64,000 nucleotides of DNA from Antitrichia curtipendula (taxonomy: Eukaryota > Streptophyta > Bryopsida > Hypnales > Leucodontaceae): assembly GCA_951230915.1 (NCBI GenBank), contig OX579638.1:25252696-25316695 (forward strand), given 5' to 3'. Positions 38,579-50,576 of this stretch are shown in pieces. The stretch's first letter is position 1. Each line of letters opens with the position of its first letter. The notes beneath the pieces were generated by a model. That model saw only the letters and a program-made list of their open reading frames with translations. It was not told where the DNA came from and made no database searches. Made by a program: the position numbers and the translations under genes.

Positions 38579-39951
38579 GCTACACCAAAACACATCATAA
38601 TGATCAGGTCACATGAGATGGGATTGCCTACATACCACTACAGTGCAATAACTCTAATTTTATGTTGCTGGAAACTCCACTAGCTGCCAGGAAAATCCAT
38701 TTGAAAGCAATTTCGTCTGACCACGCGACCTGAATTACGAAGTTGGGTTGCCGTCGACTCTTCTTTCAGTGTTTTTCGGGGTAGACATTTAGCACAGCTA
38801 ATCAGACTCACGAGCAAGGCTCAAGAATTTCATACATGAATTTCATCCAAACCTTGCTGCTAGTGCACATGCCCCTTCGAGGCAATCCGAACCCTTCTTT
38901 TGAAAATTAAGCAGCTAGGACAAACTCTGTTCCATTTAACTTACCAGGTCGCGTCTTACCTGGTGGCATGAATGAGATGACCTAAATCTGCAATTGACAT
39001 GGAATAGGAACACTTACCCTGGTTGCGCTTGAGGCTCACAGGATATATTTGCAACTTTAAGCAATCGAACACTTGGAAGGGGTCAAGTGTTCACAAAAGC
39101 TAGCTGAGTACTCGACTGACTGAACATTAAATAAAATGCTCAACAACATGCTTGCGATTATCCTAACATCAGATGTGCTAACTCTTTTAAGTAAATGTGT
39201 AGAGAGTACAGCATACAAAGGAGATTCCAGGGTTGAATATCATGGGTAGGAATATCATCACCGAAACACAAGTCAAATCTGCCCCTGCTAGCAGTTGGTG
39301 GACTGTTCTCAGACGGAAACATAGTTCTGATCTGCTACTCCAACAGACTGCCAACAGAGTTGGTATGTGTAAAGACCCTATTAGTAAGTTATACCATGGA
39401 AACACAGCAACACCAGACGGTCAGCAGCCAGAGTGCGTGAGTTACATGCATATTCCCTCTTAGTGCAGAGTACAGATCATGATGAGCTCCACAAGAATTC
39501 CTAAAGAGAAACCTGTACAGCTAACAGGATTGGTACTGGAAAAAGAAACTACAATACAGTAATGAATTTGAAAGCATAGTCCGGGTACAAACATGCTTAA
39601 AATGTGCATGTGGGAGTAACCTTATATTACAAGGAATGTCACAAAAAGTCGCTCATGTTGAGAGTCAATCTCTTCTCTACACTCATTGTTGAAGTCAGCT
39701 GCACGGGCAGAAAGTCAATATGCTGTCATGGATCACGAACAACGCATGTCATGTGCTGCCTTCCGCAATCTGATTCTGAACGTTTGCATGGTCGAAATGT
39801 CTACGAGATAACAAAATTTGCTCATTGGAGGGCTCTGAATAGAGCGAGCACTGGCATTGGTGCCAACTAGATTGGAGAAGAAGAATTGACAGCTAGGTTG
39901 TGAGACAATACCCTCCGTGAAAAGCCTGCACAATCTAACTCGGATCAGGTC
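38579..39951. other. intergenic, between convergent genes
   Basis: This stretch should contain the 3' UTRs of the plus-strand small-protein gene and the minus-strand GT47 gene. Short open frames here have no coding look and no recognisable motif. Confidence 0.5.
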
Positions 39952-42165
39952 CTAATCAGCTTCGGACTTTCCCTTGCGTATTTTCACGCTCTGCCTCCAA
40001 ATAGAATACAAGATCATGTGAAAAGAATCATACTGTGCATCTTCAGGATCTTCGAGCCAAAGAAAATGTCTCTTGATGAGCCTCAGTCGACTTTGCATAG
40101 AGCGGTAAGTATCATCTGGTATACTGGTCAAGATGCTTTTCAAATGAGGGATGTCCTTCTCCGCCACAACAATGGAAAACTTCGTCCAATCCAAAACATC
40201 GCGAAACGGGAGCACAAAATTATCAGCTACGATAACAGGGACACAGCCACTCAAGATGGCCTCAACAATCCTGGGACTGTTCACCTCGAAGCCTTTAGGA
40301 CATAAACAATACTTGCTGCGTTTCATATGATCGGCATAAGAGATGTTCGAGGCAATTTCGGGAGGTAGGATCTCGTAGACCTTCATACTCGGATCCTTGT
40401 CTTTCCAGTGACGAGTTAGCACTGGTCGCACTAGGCCGTGCATTTGACCAGCATAGAAAGCTAAAAAATCACGCTCATCTGGTGGGAGATTACCAGTCTC
40501 CAAGTCTGATTGATTTCCTCCCTTAAGCGTCTGCGGAATAGAAACATCCTTCAGTGCATCGAAATTCGCTTTGAGATCAGCATTGCAAACCACTTTCATG
40601 GCGTTTTTGTGAAGCTCTGCGTTAAACATGGTCGAATGTGGGGCCTGTGGCAAAGAGAATAACATCGGTCAATACGTACTAAGCCCTAACCTCAATCTTA
40701 AGATGAATACAATTTCAAAGCAAATGGAGACACTTGCCCAAGGCAAAATTTCAAGCAGTTCTGTCAAGTAAGGTCCTGTTCCACGTGGAACTTGAGTACG
40801 TCAATTGATGAAACTGTATACAATACTTCTTTGAGCTCTACGTTGCAGCACAACTTCGAACTCTCTGAAGTAGAATACTTACCCAATCGTGGCAAGATAA
40901 GAAAAAGTGGTCATAGCCTCGTGTCCGGTTCCAGTAAGGGTACTTAGATGCAATTGTTTGAATATAATTTGAAATGAAAGTCTTCATAGGCCGCATACTT
41001 CGAGAGTACGGATCCTGCACAAAGTCCACCAACTGGCGCACACTATACGGGAGGAAAAACATGTGGGCTTCTTTGGGATCGGACACAGTAAAACTATTTC
41101 CAGGATCTTCCATGCGCTTCAAAAAAAGACCCTCGGTTGCGTAAATTCCCCCAGTTTTAGCTCCATGTACGAGCGGCTTGTATCCTTCTTTGTACACATA
41201 TATCTTCAATCTCTTCTTCATTTCTGCATATGTCCTGATAGAAAATGCACAATATAAAGCATGCTTTAAAACAATTAGTGCCAATTATCCACAATGTTAA
41301 TAGATATGCAATAGCTTGTTTCATCGAAGAACGACATTGTTACTCAAATAAGGTCAAACTCACTTTGTAAAATGAGTGAAGTTCCGATAAACTAATTCTT
41401 CGTCGCGCAACTCGACGATGTTGGAGGGAGTGATTTCTGCTTCTCCTCGCACGTCTCCTACTTCTGCCTCCGTCAATTTGTTTTGTTGCGCTCCCTGCAT
41501 AGCAATTTTGAGAACAATGTCACAGAAATGGAAGGGCAATCACTAACTAATTAATTCAGAATCTAAGTAGAGGGATACCGGAAGAGCTCTCTAAAAACTT
41601 GGCCTCGCCTCATTAAATGAAGATGATAAACTGTGTCGAGAACTCAGCGTACCCAGAGCATTCCCTGAAGGGTGTCCAAAACCTTTCGTCTAAACACCAT
41701 GCCCGCTCTCGCAGCTCGATTACGGTTGTTCTTGGAAAATTCGGACAATTGAGGCCGGAATTCACCATGCAGTCTGTTATCAATTGCTGCATCTTGGACA
41801 TTGGAAATTCGACTCAAAGGGCTTGCCCTACTCGCGATGCCCCTTGTCGATGGATAGTAGAATCCCCGGAATACCAAGAGGGCCACAAGAACTCCAATCA
41901 CTACGACTATGACAGGCCATGAAAGAAATTTTGTATATCGATGTTGCAGATGATAGAAAGATTGGTGGTGAGGTTTGTCCCGCTGAGAGGTCCGAATTCC
42001 CTTCCTTCCTCGATTTAGCACGTGCTGTTCGCTGTAACTGATGCCAACGCCTGCGGGCATGAAAGCTTGAATGACATGCTCCTGCACCACAGCGCCGGAC
42101 TTCATTTCGACAGCAGCTTCCACGTCATACTCTGTGCTGTGCGACATGCCGAATGAATCGGACAT
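39952..42165 (-). CDS. exostosin-family glycosyltransferase (GT47), type II membrane protein
   Basis: Four coding exons in transcript order: 42165-41653, 41494-41364, 41234-40883, 40644-39952. GT..AG borders and matching phases give 562 residues. The N-terminal cytosolic part is followed by one membrane segment at about 81-99 (LSWPVIVVVIGVLVALLVF), a stem, and the exostosin catalytic domain. Recognisable blocks are KIYVYKEG, FFLPYSVRQLVDFV, NRTRGYDHFFLSCHDW, DFLAFYAGQMHG, then YCLCPKGFEVNSPRIVEAI and GCVPVIVADNFVLPF. This is the plant group annotated as probable glycosyltransferases like At5g03795/At3g07620, inverting enzymes using nucleotide sugars in the Golgi. The acceptor (pectin, xylan, xyloglucan or protein glycan) cannot be told from sequence. 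The start at 42165 is the first in-frame Met; the frame is open further upstream to the leader acceptor. Confidence 0.93.
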
Positions 42166-42228
42166 ATCACTTACACTGCTTTGTGTACACGTGTAATCGG
42201 AATCATGTGCACCACGTTGACCCTCTTC

Positions 42229-43286
42229 CTGTGGACATATTCAAGACAACAGTTAGAGACTGCAACTGTCCCAATGGAATAGTCCCAAGAAAAGGGTAAT
42301 GAACTGAAGAGGACACAAATTGGCAAGTACAGCAATCTCCTATCTAGAATCGATAATTATCAACTTGAAGCCGTAAAGTTTCGATTTCAAGATGAATCTA
42401 AAAATAGTAATGAGAGCAAATATTATTAACCTACTATAAAAGTATCCGGAAGTGTTTCCGGTCCTGCTTTCGGAAGCACAAATATCGTTTACCGAGTAAT
42501 CCCCTATCTTCGCCGAAATTTAGACAATCACCACGAACGTCAGTAATACAAATAAAGCAATAAAGAATTGGATTCGAAAACACTCCGACGAACATAGAAT
42601 AAATCTTGCTGATACAGAACTAGGTGCACATTCAGTACGATGCGGAAATACACATTTGTTCGAAAACCAAATGGGACGCCGGACAGTAACACATTTTCTT
42701 GGTGATCGGCGTACAGACTGGAACTAACATGTTTCCGCTAGCGCCATTTGCACCTTCGATTTCCAAAAAAATTAGACTACGAAATTTGTGAACCACCGCA
42801 TCTAAATTAGAACTGTGCATTAATTCTAAGAGGGAACACATTTATAACACCACATCGCGCCTTCGACAACAAGAAAATTCAACTACGAATCCGTAAAACG
42901 GCGCATTATTTCCATGAAAATCTCTCTATTCTCATCATCTTCGTGCGAAACGGAAAAGATATCCTTCCGAAAGCAACTAAGACACCGGTTACTAACGTTT
43001 TTCACTGACTACTTGACATTTTAAAGAAATCGCCTCATCACTCCGATTATCAAGAAAAAATTCAACCACAGATTCTGGCACCATCGCATTGTTGCCAAAG
43101 AAAGATATCTACGCTCATGTTCGCACGAAAAGAAAACACGTCTGTGTGGCGATGCAAGTATTTATAGCCGTAAGCTTGCTCACACAAGCAGGAATCATAC
43201 CTGAAATGAAAAAGAAAATTGCCAAACGACAGTCTAACTAAAATCCACAAGAATTTTTACGGAAAAGCATAGACGCTCTCCAGTAC
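42229..43286 (-). other. intron in the 5' leader of the GT47 gene
   Basis: The acceptor (tccacag, then GAAGAGG) lies 63 bases before the start codon. A matching donor (GAACAG, then gtactgg) lies at 43286. The upstream leader exon would run from 43287 to roughly 43540. Inside the intron a degenerate sequence of about 50 bases recurs three times (near 42757, 42862 and 43042), each with AAAATTCAACTACGAA-like wording. Confidence 0.5.
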
Positions 43287-43540
43287 CTGTTCATGTTTCA
43301 CTCTTCTGTAAATCTTCTTAAGAAAAACACTGAATTCATGGGAAATCACTAACTGAAAGTCGTGAACATCGAGGCTGCGAAACTGGAAGTGGCGACGGTG
43401 AGAGACGGCTTGCCCACACTGCTGGGAGAGAGACGACGAAGAGGATGACGGAGGGATGGATGAATGGAAGGAATGGGATGTATGAATGAATGAACATGAA
43501 TGGTTTAAACTTGGCCCGCGATGGAATATCAACGCCACGT

Positions 43541-43900
43541 CGACAGAGACAGGTTTGATCGGACAGGTAATTAGGGCGGCACGAACACGCGCTTTGATGA
43601 TGATCTCGCCGTTCTTTTTCCGCGCCCCCGCTCCTTAGGTGGATGAATATCTGCAAATTCATCCATGAATGAAATATTGTATTATTTTGATCACAGCCTA
43701 AATTGATTCTTGCATTTTCTTTGGGTCGAAACCTGCTCGTAATTCGGTTTACAGCCATTTTCAATGCCTGTCTAGATGGGCTTCTTGGAATTATTTAGCA
43801 ATAATTCAGTGGGTGATGAAACTAGATGTTGCAAATTCTAGTTGTGATTGTTGCCAATTTACAAGGAAAGTCAAGGTTGAAGCTTCGACTTTTCCCAAAA
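43541..43900. promoter_or_regulatory. presumed promoter region of the GT47 gene
   Basis: The GC-richer stretch upstream of the leader exon changes to AT-rich repeat DNA near 43900. No specific element can be named with confidence. Confidence 0.3.
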
Positions 43901-43914
43901 GACTTGACCCTCAA

Positions 43915-45180
43915 AGGAACCATGTTAATTTTGTAAGAAAATGGTAGGAACTATCAAGGAGGAGGTTAATTATGTAACAAAATGATAGGAACTATCAAGG
44001 AGGAGTTTAATTATATTAAAAAATGGTAGGAACTCACAGGTAGAAGTTATTTGTGTAAGAGAATGGAATTAAATAGCAAGAAGAGGAAAATGGTAGGAAA
44101 TGACACAAAGAAATCAATTATGTCCAAAAAAATGGTAGGAATTGAAAAGGTTAATTATGTAAGAAAATGGTAGGAACTAACATAAAGAGGTTATGTCAAC
44201 AAATGGTAGGACTTGACAAAAAGAGGTTATTTGTGTAAGAAAATGGTAGGAATTAACATAAAGAGGTTAATTATGTCAACAAATGGTAGGAAATGACAAG
44301 AGGAGGTTATTTGTGCAAGAAAATGGTAGGACTGGACATCAAACCATTAGATGTTTTTAAAGGGGTCTAGAGGGCCGTTTCGGGCCTATTCTTGGTGTTG
44401 TCCCTTCGGTAGTAAAAGAACAACTATTGTCATAATTTTTTTTTTTTTAAATTCTGAAAATAAAAAAAATGATTATCTTAAAATAAAAAATAAAATAAAA
44501 TAAAATAAAAAATAAAAAATATTATAAAATCTCTCTACATAGATGATGTGGCAATCCCTCTACAACGTCATTCAATCGTTGGGGTGCAGTTTAAGATAGT
44601 TCCAGAGTCTGGGAACCCTAGGGGAATTTATAGCTTTCCACAAGGGCTGAAAAACATGTAATGATTTCATTATATCAGTAAACAGTAGGAACTAACAAGA
44701 GGAGGTTAATTATGTAAAAATATGACAAGAATTGGTATAAAGTGGTGAAGAGTTGACATACATGGCAAGGAAATGATGTTTAAACCTTAGATGCTTTTTA
44801 AATCTTATCCTGCTAAATGATCTTTGTTGAAATATATATTTTTTTAAATGATTTTAGTTCTCCTCAAAATTATGTAAGAAAATTGTATGAACATAAAGAG
44901 GTTAATTATGTCATCAAATAGTAAGAATTGATAAGAGGAGGTTATTTGTGTAAGAAAATGGTAGGAATTGACACGAAGAGGTTAGACATGAAGAGGTTAA
45001 TTATGTCAAAAAAATGGTAGCAATCAACATGAGGAGGTTATTTATGTATGAAAATGGCAAGAACTGACATCAAGATGTCTAACATGAATTGATGAAGAGG
45101 TGACGTACATGGAAGAGAAACAATGTTTAAAATTTAGATGATTTTCAAAATCTTGTCGACTACTTGATGATTTTTGAAGA
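43915..45180 (+). repeat. degenerate minisatellite in two blocks
   Basis: Two blocks, about 43915-44340 and 44660-45080, are built from units of about 40-50 bases around AAATGGTAGGAACT and GAGGAGGTTAATTATGT. They are separated by unrelated DNA including an AAAAT run (about 44465-44520). After the second block a flank of about 75 bases (GACATACATGG..TTAGATG) recurs at about 44755 and 45103, so the duplication took in neighbouring DNA. Confidence 0.75.
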
Positions 45181-46638
45181 AATCCACCTTCCTTTTAAGA
45201 AGATTTTTGTCCTCCTCAAAAGTAGATAGAAGTCAAAACGATAATTATTGGAAAATCAAATTTGAATGTCCTATCTTTATAACTATTAATGTATTGAAAA
45301 ATAAATAAATCTTATATTAACATATGAGTGGATATGTCAAGTAGAAACACCTTACTCCATTCCTATACCCAATTCCATCCAAATGAACTTAATGAATTTA
45401 TGTTAATTTAGATATTCAAGATTCCCTTGTCTTGCTTCTTGAAGATACAAATACTTTGAAACTTTATAAAGGCTTTTAAAAGGTCCTATTGTAATCTACA
45501 AGTTTTTTACATTTATACATATTTCTACATTCATTTATGAATGTTTACACAGAAAGAATAGATTTTAGGAAACTACATAATTATATAGAAAGTATAAAAG
45601 GTTTAAGAAGACTACGTAAGGTTAGGAAAGGTTTTAGATGACTTTGGAAGTTTTTTGTGAAGGTTCTAAAAACTACAAAAATATTTTGAAGACTATCAAA
45701 GGTTTAAAAGTGTAATATTGTGAAGAATGTAGAGCAAAGAATCTCAAAATGTGTTTTTAAGGGCATAAAGCATGCTTCCAAATTCTCAATGTGAATATAC
45801 ATTTGGAGATGTAGGCTAGGATTTTTAACAAATGTAAACTTCAAAGGCTTAATGGAATTGCAATTCATAGAATTTATAAACTTACTTTCTACCAATGAAA
45901 GCAAATATCTATTTTTATTACAATGGTGTTTGTTTCAAAGCACTTGGTTCAAATACTATATTTAAAAAATAATAATAATAAACACTCTATAATGTCCCAC
46001 CTCATCTTCTTCCAAATACACGGAAGGGCTTAATCAAAGATTGAAGGCAAAGAAAAAGAGGGTCATTGCAAGAAACACCGGCCGATTTTGGTCTGGTTTT
46101 GCAAAACCAATTTTTGTCCAAGCTATAACTTTTGAGTTTCAAGCCCAATGCCAAAAGCAAAAGATCTATTTCTAGATGTTTTGATTGAAATTGTATCACT
46201 TATTTTTTAGAAAATTTCAAAAATAATTTTATATTTAAAAGTAAATTTTTCTAATTTGTCACGTTTTCAACGTTTTTTGTTTTTTGTACTAAAGAGTATC
46301 CAAATTTAATGATTTAGGAAAGAAATTTTGGTGGTCTATTCCTACACTAGTTGGACATGTCCCATGTGAGGGGCATCAAAAAATACATTATTTTATGTCC
46401 TCCACGTTTGTCCAAATAGGCCAAAAAAGGGGTTCCATTGCGCACACGCTTTTGAATATAGAAGATGGTTTGAAGTTCATTCTTTTGATGAAATCTCATC
46501 ACCATAATGTCCTTACCAATGGTCTATTTTTAGATTTTTTTATTTCACTATAATTAATTAAAAATACAAACGTTTGAAATACTCATGTTCTACCTACAAC
46601 TCTACATGTCCTAAAAAATGAGTATTTACGCTTAAGTG
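45181..46638. other. gene-free AT-rich DNA with a dispersed repeat
   Basis: No gene. From about 46080 to 46560 the sequence resembles 58.25-58.75 kb (for example TTGCGCACACGCTTTTGAA here and TTGCGCACACACTTTTGAA there), so this is probably a decayed copy of the same repeat. Confidence 0.5.
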
Positions 46639-46646
46639 GTCAACTA

Positions 46647-46885
46647 GGCCGGGGTGAACTGACCCCCTCGCTCGTCCCCTTGGGAAAACCCTGAAATTTT
46701 TTTATTTTCCATGCATTACTTTTTTTGCAAATTCTGAATTCATATTTGTAATCAGAGGCCCCAAATTAGCTAGAGGGGCTTTAGAAAATAGATTTTTCAC
46801 GGCACAAAATAGGGGGCTTTTTTTTTTATATGCACCCCAGGATGGACTTTGGCAGGACGAGCGAGGGGGCCAGTTCACCCCGGCC
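46647..46885. mobile_element. hAT-like MITE with 8-base target duplication
   Basis: Terminal inverted repeats of about 31 bases with a single mismatch start GGCCGGGGTGAACTG. The element is flanked on both sides by GTCAACTA (46639-46646 and 46886-46893). An eight-base duplication is the hAT hallmark, although GGCC ends are not the usual CA-starting hAT ends. 239 bp, no coding capacity. The well preserved ends suggest a recent insertion. Confidence 0.7.
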
Positions 46886-46893
46886 GTCAACTA

Positions 46894-47822
46894 CAGGTGG
46901 TTCTACCGTAGTCTAGTACTTAAAGATGAGTGATTAAAGGAAGTCAGGTAATAATAGAATGAGACGCAGTGCCATAGGTTCCTGCAAACTTGTGGAGAAC
47001 TAAACTGACAGCAAGCGAGAAGGTGTCCATGAGAAACACGAGGGCCATCACCAGAAAAACATATGCAAGCAACACTGCTCTCCGCAACATGCAGCTTCAC
47101 CTCCACTTCCACTTCCACCGATGCAGCTGGAACCGGGAAAGTGGCCAACGTTCCAAGCATGGCCAAAAAAAGAGGGTGCTGCACTGCTGCACATAGTTTC
47201 CCGAATTGAGGACGAAGTGGACGGTGAATCTGGGTTCGGGATGCCACGAGGAGGCTACAGCGACGGCCCTGCTGCCACCAGGGCGGCACCCACCAGAACA
47301 GCATTCGCGGATGTAGCATTCCTCGCTTTCCAGAAACCCCTCGAGGGCCAGAATGAATTGAGTGACCCGCCTCATTGCCTCGCGGTTTCCCCCCCTAGGG
47401 AAAGCACTGGAATTTTTAATTTGCAACTCATGATGAAATTTGGAGATGAGCGGGTCAATCCTCCCTGGCCCCCCCACCAGATGCTCTGAATTGTTCTGCC
47501 GTGCTAAGTCCAAGGACGTCTCACTATTCCAGCTCATGGCACAGATGTTCACAGGAGCATATGCAATGGAGCATACGCAAACTCGAGTTTAAGAGGTTGT
47601 CGTACGTAGCAGGAGCCATAGCCAGGCTCATCGCAGCCCAGTGGCAGTCGCGCGGTATGCACCGACATCAGTCTTGCACTGACTGCTCACTGTAAGAAAT
47701 CTGTCCGGTAGCACCCATGAAGACGTCGTGAAGAGTCTCATGACGCTCTCGCGCTAGTGGCGAACACCGGGGTGTAGCCAAAGCCATCCTTGACGTTCAT
47801 GGAGTTCTCTTAACGACTCAAT
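46894..47822. other. GC-richer stretch without a recognised gene
   Basis: Several overlapping open frames exist on both strands, but none has a recognisable domain or a consistent splice pattern. It could be a gene remnant, or a promoter/leader remnant, isolated among transposons. Confidence 0.35.
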
Positions 47823-49123
47823 AGGGGTAGTCACAGCCCTTTGGAGAAGTTGGTGAACCTCGGAGGCTGCAGTCGCCGATTGGATTTTTGGTAATTTTGA
47901 GATGACGAACTTCAGAGATTTGGGGTTCTGCTCCTGCGCAGGTGAAGAAACAGGCTCAGATGTCATTTTCCTGTAGAAAATTTAACCCCTGCGCTTTGGA
48001 GTTTCACCTTCTGCCCATCTTTTGCCCACCCTTTGCAGATTTTATCTGTATTCAAAAGCTTAACTTACCCCCTCTGTGCAAGTTAACCCTAGACCGCCCA
48101 AGAGGACAAAAAATGTCTTCACATAGTTTTAAGTTAAATCAAAATACTGTAACTTTTGCATCCGATGTCCAAATTCAATAAAACTTGTTGGGAAAGTTGA
48201 GCCTTTTCTTCTAGTTTGTGTGGTAAAATTTTCAGATCAATCCAAGAGGTAATGATTTTCTGGAAGCCAATAAAAGTTCACAGGCTCAATTTGATTCACC
48301 AAAGTGCACTTCATGGCTGCAACTTTGGGGTCTTGTATCTCCTTCATCCAATGTTTGATTTCAATAAAATTTGTTGGGTTGTGTTTCCCTTGAATTCCAG
48401 TTATTGTGGTGAAATTTTCTTGTCAATCCAAGTTGCTTTGAATGTTTGGGAGCAATTCAAAATTCAAAATCCCGCCATTTATGGACTATAGTGAACTTCG
48501 GCGGCTTGTATCTTCTTCATAAAATGTCCGTTTCCAATAAATGTTTTTGAGAAAATTGCGCATACTAGTCTAGTTTGTGTGGCTAAATTTTCATATCAAT
48601 CCAAGAATTTATGAATGACTGAGAAGCATTTTAGTAGAAGGAGGTTCAGCCCTAGATGTGTTTTTTGCAACTTTGATTGGCTTATTTTTGACATTTGCAA
48701 GCCATTTTGCAAACACATTGAGTCAATTGAATGATATTTTTTTTCACCAATGTGATTGTATCCTGGTTTTGAATCACTTTGTAGTTTAAAGTTTTTTCAT
48801 TTGATTAGGTTTAGAAATCAAATTTGGCCTCTAAATGTGTTTTTAGGAAAATTTCAGCATTCTTTTTCAACACTAAAACATTATAATCTTGCAATCTACA
48901 CGGCCAAATGACTTCAAATTTGATCCATGACATCTACAACATGTGTACTACATGATTGTACGGTTAAGATCTTTATTACTTAGTCACATTTAGATTTATA
49001 GCACTTCAAAAGCTAGGATGTTTTTTACCCAAAAAACGGCCATGGGCGGTCTAGGGTTAATACAACCTCCGAGGTTGCAGCCTCTGAGAATTTGCTCTTC
49101 TCTGAGGGACTGTGACTACCCCT
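47823..49123. mobile_element. inverted-repeat DNA element interrupted by a piggyBac-like insertion
   Basis: The ends AGGGGTAGTCACAG and its inverse CTGTGACTACCCCT are perfect over 14 bases. Imperfect extension continues inward (AGAGAAG, then GAGGCTGCA). AAT flanks both sides (or TA, if the ends are read as GGGGTAG). It has no coding capacity. The element at 48087-49056 sits inside it; removing that insertion leaves about 330 bp, a typical MITE size. Confidence 0.55.
48087..49056. mobile_element. piggyBac-like non-autonomous element, nested
   Basis: Perfect 14-base ends CCCTAGACCGCCCA and TGGGCGGTCTAGGG, with TTAA directly outside both (48083-48086 and 49057-49060). CCCTA ends with a TTAA target are diagnostic of piggyBac in well-studied genomes. 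970 bp, no transposase. The inside contains about three degenerate tandem units of roughly 170-180 bases (near 48140, 48330 and 48500) sharing ATCCGATGTCC-like and TCAATCCAAG blocks. Confidence 0.65.
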
Positions 49124-49243
49124 AATATGAATTCCACAATCTCTTTATTCCACTTCATTGCCACCAAGTGGAGAGGACTTCGGTTGAAGAACTGGCCATG
49201 TTCAGCTTTGAAGTCCAAAGAATAGTTGCCGCTCTCCAGTTTA

Positions 49244-49443
49244 GAGCATCCCCACCAATGTGTTTTGTATCCCTAAATTTGTACTGTAAAAGAGGTCTCA
49301 AAGCAATCAACCTTGACTTTATACAGATGAGACCTCGCAAGTTCTCTATATGAGCTTCAGTATGGAGAATTGGGCCCAACTGTTACAGATATTTGTATAT
49401 TTTAGGGATACAAACTTTGAAAAACAACTAATGTAATATGCTC
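49244..49443. mobile_element. MITE, GAGCAT termini, TTA target duplication
   Basis: The left end GAGCATCCCCACCAATGTG and the right end ATATGCTC are imperfect inverses, continuing into TTTGTATCCCTAAA and TTTAGGGATACAAA. TTA flanks both sides (49241-49243 and 49444-49446). 200 bp. PIF/Harbinger-like, same terminal motif as 11821-12256. Confidence 0.6.
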
Positions 49444-49764
49444 TTAAAGCAACCATTTGAGGGCTGGTCCGCCTTTTTTATAGGCTTCCGTGGACAAAAA
49501 TATTTTTAGATCATTTTTTAATTACTTATAAATTTTCAAAGATTTGGGGTATAGACACCTATTTGTGAACATAGGTCTTCCTAAATTTGTCTTCTTGCAA
49601 CTTGTAAAGAGATGTGTAGAAATCAAAGACAATGATTGGCTCTTACAATAGAAAAATAATTTTTCCTCGATGCATTTAATTGCTAAACTGGTCCATTTAA
49701 AGATCACCCCATCTCCATTTTCCATCTAAAAATAGGGGCGGTTTGAAGAAGATGGGTGCTTTTA

Positions 49765-49866
49765 GAGCACACGACCTTAGTGGGTGCAGGTTTTTATATC
49801 CCCATCTCCATCTGAGGTCCTGCCTGTAAACCTTTAGGAATACAAAACTCATTGGTGGGAATGCTC
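49765..49866. mobile_element. short MITE of the same GAGCAT family
   Basis: Begins GAGCACACGACC after TTA (49762-49764) and ends GGTGGGAATGCTC before TTA (49867-49869). A further right-end copy (GGTGGGGATGCTC) follows near 49883-49895. 102 bp; the left end is degraded, so the pairing is less sure. The right end could instead pair with the left end at 49244. Confidence 0.4.
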
Positions 49867-49895
49867 TTAGTCCGGAACCTAACTCATTGGTGGGG

Positions 49896-50576
49896 ATGCT
49901 CAAGATCCCCTAACCTCACTTGCTCAAAAACATTTGGAGGGGCAGTCTGCAGTGGTGCCAAGTATTCTCCGTTCCCAATTTCCACATCCAATGGAGACTC
50001 GTTGCCCCTAGTGCTGGTTATGTCTCTTGTCTTCATTGTTTCAAAAGTATTTTTTTTGCATGCCCGAAAGTTGAGAATTTTTCTTTTAAAAAACACAAAA
50101 ATCTCTAAACCAGAAACTTGTTTCTTTTGCAAATTAGCTTGAACATTGGAAACCTAGAAGAAATCTCTACTATACACAAATGCTTCAAAAAATACCATAA
50201 AAAATTGTATTTATAGGAGTTGAAACTAAAACTCCGTTTTGATCATTGAAAGACTTTAGGCATTAAATGTCATGCTTTAAAGTGCCCAAAGTTTTCATAG
50301 TTAAGTGTCCAAAGTGCTAAACTTAGAATTAGTACGGATTTGGGCTACTATTAGAAAAGGAATGCAATTGTGGGTGCATTGTATTTATATACAGTGCAAA
50401 AAGTGTCCCTATATTGAGCGGTGAATAGGCCTTGGAATTTCAAGGCTAATAACAAACCTGTGAGCTCCCAATTTGTCACTTGGGACTCGTAGAATTATTT
50501 TTTTGGAAATTTGCAATTTAAAGTTAAGAAAAATATACAAAAAGACATAAAAAGAGTGTAGAACCAAAATAGGGTT
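49896..50576. other. gene-free DNA
   Basis: No gene or element recognised. Confidence 0.5.

Noticed and set aside
43915..45080. CRISPR-like array.
   Set aside because: Repeats are degenerate, spacers are not distinct, and the host is a plant.
46894..47822. Possible gene in the GC-rich stretch with frames of 120-150 codons on both strands.
   Set aside because: No recognisable domain, no consistent splicing, and frames overlap on opposite strands.
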